NCBI RefSeq assembly: GCF_002094855.1
Contig: NZ_ARYN01000018.1
Location: 35,685-99,684, forward strand
Reading direction: 5' to 3'
DNA length: 64,000 nucleotides
From: Zunongwangia atlantica 22II14-10F7
Lineage (GTDB): Bacteria > Bacteroidota > Bacteroidia > Flavobacteriales > Flavobacteriaceae
Positions 62,046 through 64,000 of this stretch are shown piece by piece. The first letter of the stretch is position 1, and every line of letters starts with the position of its first letter. The notes below the pieces were generated by a model, which was not told the DNA's origin, did not search any database, and saw nothing but the letters and a program-made list of their open reading frames with translations. A program made the position numbers and the translations under genes.

Positions 62046-62441
62046 AGGTCTATTTTAGTTTACTGTTTACGGTTATTAGTTAACAGTTGATATTATTTTG
62101 GCTTAAAACTGAATGTATTCAGCTTTAATTATTCTTTTATTTTCGTCATTCTGAACTTTTTTCAAAATCTTATCAAAACTTATTTATTCAATCTGTTCAT
62201 TTTGTCTTGATACAAAACGAACCAAAAAATTAAGGCTTACAAACACTTATCTAAATTTATCGTTCGATGCCTAAATTTTAGGAACTCGCTATCGCTCAAA
62301 CAGCCTAAAATTTTACGGCATTTTCACTTCAAATTTTACGATAAACTTTCGATAGGCCATTTTACTTTCTTCTATAAATAGAAATTAGAGTCTATTTTCT
62401 AGCATCTAATCTCTCAATACTAACTTCTCACTACTTAACAA
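62046..62441. repeat. 396-nt spacer with a long flavobacterial interspersed element
   Basis: No gene is seen. A TTTACTGTTTACGGTTATTA word run (62060-62085) is followed by an element from about 62193 to 62360. Its first 24 nt (62193-62216) recur exactly at 63977-64000. Inside it are CCTAAATTTTAGG (62270-62282) and CCTAAAATTTTACGG (62304-62318), and its outer parts TTTATCG (near 62256) and CGATAAA (62339-62345) are complementary, so the core can fold as one long imperfect hairpin. The end (62372-62440) is a TCTAGCATCTAATCTC-type word run. Confidence 0.65.
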
Positions 62442-63827
62442 CTACTTCGTCAACAGCAGCGGAACTAACTTCTTCATTCGGTAGTTTTCTTTTAAAAATT
62501 TGGAATCTACTTTTTTATTAGATATCACCATCGCAGCACCTAAAGCTGAACCTAAAGGTGAATGTGTCGATAGTACTTTGAATTCGCTAAAATGATGCGC
62601 CATTAATTTCATAAACACATCATTATCGGTAAAACCACCGTCGATATAAATTTTATAAATAGGCGAGTTTCCTATCGCATTTCTAATGGTATGAATCTGT
62701 AATTCCATCAGTTCGATCATTAATTGATGATAGGCTTCTTCAAAAGTTGGAAAAGGTTTCAAATCGGTTTGGTGTAATTCTTTTCTTTGAAGCGAAATCC
62801 CTTCAAATTTGAAATAAATCGATGGTTTTTCAATCAATCTTAAATATAGCTGCTGATCAAACTTTACATCACGGTGAAATCCGTATTCCTTTCCGTAGTA
62901 TTCGCCGAGTTTTTCAACCTGAATTCGGTATTCATTTCCCATAAAAAAGCGAGAAGCTTTTACACGTTTTCCATCGACACGCAGGTAATTCAGACAATTA
63001 TTTTTAATATCTTCATCTCCTAGACTTTCTTCGTTAAATGGATTCAATGAAATACTCCAGGTTCCTGTTGAAAGCAATAAAAATGGTTTCTTCTTACTTA
63101 AAATATAGGGCAATAATGCCGAAGAACTATCGTGAATCCCAACACCAATTTTTATCTTTTTCCCTTTGTAAGAGGTGTTTATACTACTCGCCGTCGGAAT
63201 AATTGGCCCGAATAATTGATCGAAACCTTCTTCATAAACCCACTCGTGATAATCTTCCTTATCGAAATCCCACAAATTGGTGTGGCAACCGATCGAGGTA
63301 TATTCGCTCACCGGAATCCCCGTAAATAAAAACGATAAATACTGCGGAAGATGAAGCGTATACTTGATTTTGTTAAAAATCTCAGGGTATTTTTTCTTCA
63401 GCCAAAACAACTGTAATCCCGAATTTAGCATTCCCGATTGTGGTGAAGCGGTCTCTTTGGCGATCTTTAATTCGCCGCCGTATTTCGCATAAAATTCATC
63501 GGTAATTTCCTTCTCAATCGGTTTCGTGTAGTTATATAAAGGCGTCAACACATTTCCGTGATGATCTAAATGCACCAAACTCGCCCCATACGTCGAAAAA
63601 TTGATCGATTTTACTTCATATTCTTCACTTTCTAAAATCGAATGAAACGTATCTTTGATCCACTGTCGTAAAAGCGTAATATCTTCGGTAGGATAACCAT
63701 CCTCATCTACCGTTAGCGGCAAACGCGTATAATCCCGAAAAACCTCCTGATAATCCTTATCGAACAGGAAAAATTTCTTGTTGGTTTTCCCAATATCAAA
63801 AACAGCAGTTACTTTCTTTTTATTCAT
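62442..63827 (-). CDS. FGGY-family carbohydrate kinase, candidate L-rhamnulokinase
   Basis: This 461-residue cytoplasmic kinase has the N-terminal phosphate-binding motif VFDIGKTNKKFFLFD, the catalytic region GIGIHDSSSALLPYI-like (VGIHDSSSALLPYI), LSTGTWSISL, and the C-terminal adenosine-binding YIDGGFTDNDVF. FGGY kinases phosphorylate ketoses such as L-rhamnulose, L-fuculose or L-xylulose. L-rhamnulose is favoured because the window has rhaM, an L-lactate-type dehydrogenase and an RG-I locus. The isomerase and aldolase that would settle this are not in the window and may lie just upstream. Confidence 0.75.
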   Translation of the reverse strand: MNKKKVTAVFDIGKTNKKFFLFDKDYQEVFRDYTRLPLTVDEDGYPTEDITLLRQWIKDTFHSILESEEYEVKSINFSTYGASLVHLDHHGNVLTPLYNYTKPIEKEITDEFYAKYGGELKIAKETASPQSGMLNSGLQLFWLKKKYPEIFNKIKYTLHLPQYLSFLFTGIPVSEYTSIGCHTNLWDFDKEDYHEWVYEEGFDQLFGPIIPTASSINTSYKGKKIKIGVGIHDSSSALLPYILSKKKPFLLLSTGTWSISLNPFNEESLGDEDIKNNCLNYLRVDGKRVKASRFFMGNEYRIQVEKLGEYYGKEYGFHRDVKFDQQLYLRLIEKPSIYFKFEGISLQRKELHQTDLKPFPTFEEAYHQLMIELMELQIHTIRNAIGNSPIYKIYIDGGFTDNDVFMKLMAHHFSEFKVLSTHSPLGSALGAAMVISNKKVDSKFLKENYRMKKLVPLLLTK

Positions 63828-64000
63828 TTTAATTGTAATCTTATTTGGGGCGCGACCTTACAGGTCGGGCCTGCCTGCCGGCGAGGCAGGCTTTACGCTG
63901 CAATCCCTCGCGCAGTTTCTTAGATTTTAGATCGCTTCGCTTTTAGAGTTTAGAAAATGGACTTTTTTGAATTCACCTGTTCATTTTGTCTTGATACAAA
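63828..64000. repeat. Composite repeat upstream of the kinase, continuing past the window edge
   Basis: The segment 63845-63960 has the same order of parts as 25045-25200: a GGGGCGCGACC...GGTCGGGC hairpin, an inserted GCCTGCC/GGCAGGC hairpin (63869-63891), AATCCCTCGCGCAG and TCGCTTTTAGAGTTTAGA. From 63977 a copy of the 62193 element begins and runs off the end. Kinase promoter signals are not clear here and no copy of the shared direct-repeat element is seen. Confidence 0.65.

Overview
The window is AT-rich and comes from a member of the Bacteroidota, most likely a marine Flavobacteriaceae (Zunongwangia/Gramella-like is a guess from gene style only). Evidence: three SusC/SusD pairs, many lipoproteins with acidic residues just after the lipobox cysteine, promoters with TAnnTTTG-type -7 boxes, and flavobacterial-style interspersed intergenic repeats. 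I see no rRNA, tRNA, CRISPR array, transposase or phage gene, and every recognised gene wholly inside the window is intact.

Region 1 (1-11.6 kb) is a molybdenum-cofactor block. It has the 3' part of a xanthine-oxidase-family molybdoenzyme (+). On the minus strand follow moaD-moaE-moaA-moaC-mobA-moeB(rhodanese)-modA-TOBE-modB-modC-moeA. A plus-strand pair, XdhC and a MocA-like nucleotidyltransferase, probably matures the molybdoenzyme. Region 2 (11.9-18.7 kb) has a GH13 branching-enzyme-like protein (-) and a plus-strand operon of GH115 alpha-glucuronidase, mannonate dehydratase and an SDR mannonate/fructuronate oxidoreductase, for release and catabolism of glucuronate.

Region 3 (18.7-41.8 kb, all minus) is a polysaccharide utilisation locus for a rhamnogalacturonan-I-like pectin: SusC/SusD, GH31, an S1 sulfatase, a GH43-like protein, L-rhamnose mutarotase, three CE12 acetylesterase domains in two proteins, two GH2 enzymes, a PL11 rhamnogalacturonan lyase and a GH28. 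Region 4 (42.0-58.6 kb, minus) is a 16.6-kb, eight-gene operon with no recognisable enzyme: FAS1 - SusC - SusD - FAS1 - FAS1 - SusC - SusD - unknown lipoprotein. Region 5 (59.1-63.8 kb, minus) has an NCS1-family permease, an FMN-dependent L-lactate-type dehydrogenase and an FGGY sugar kinase. This looks like part of an L-rhamnose catabolic set that continues past the window edge.

The most informative signal is non-coding. Five promoters (GH115, CE12, susC, GH28, FAS1 operon) carry the same direct-repeat element, close to CAG-N7-CAGGATAC. It lies exactly 19 nt (18 nt for GH115) upstream of a TAnnTTTG-like -7 box. This ties the pectin locus, the glucuronate operon and the enzyme-free FAS1/SusCD operon into one inferred regulon. 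No regulator gene is present in the window.
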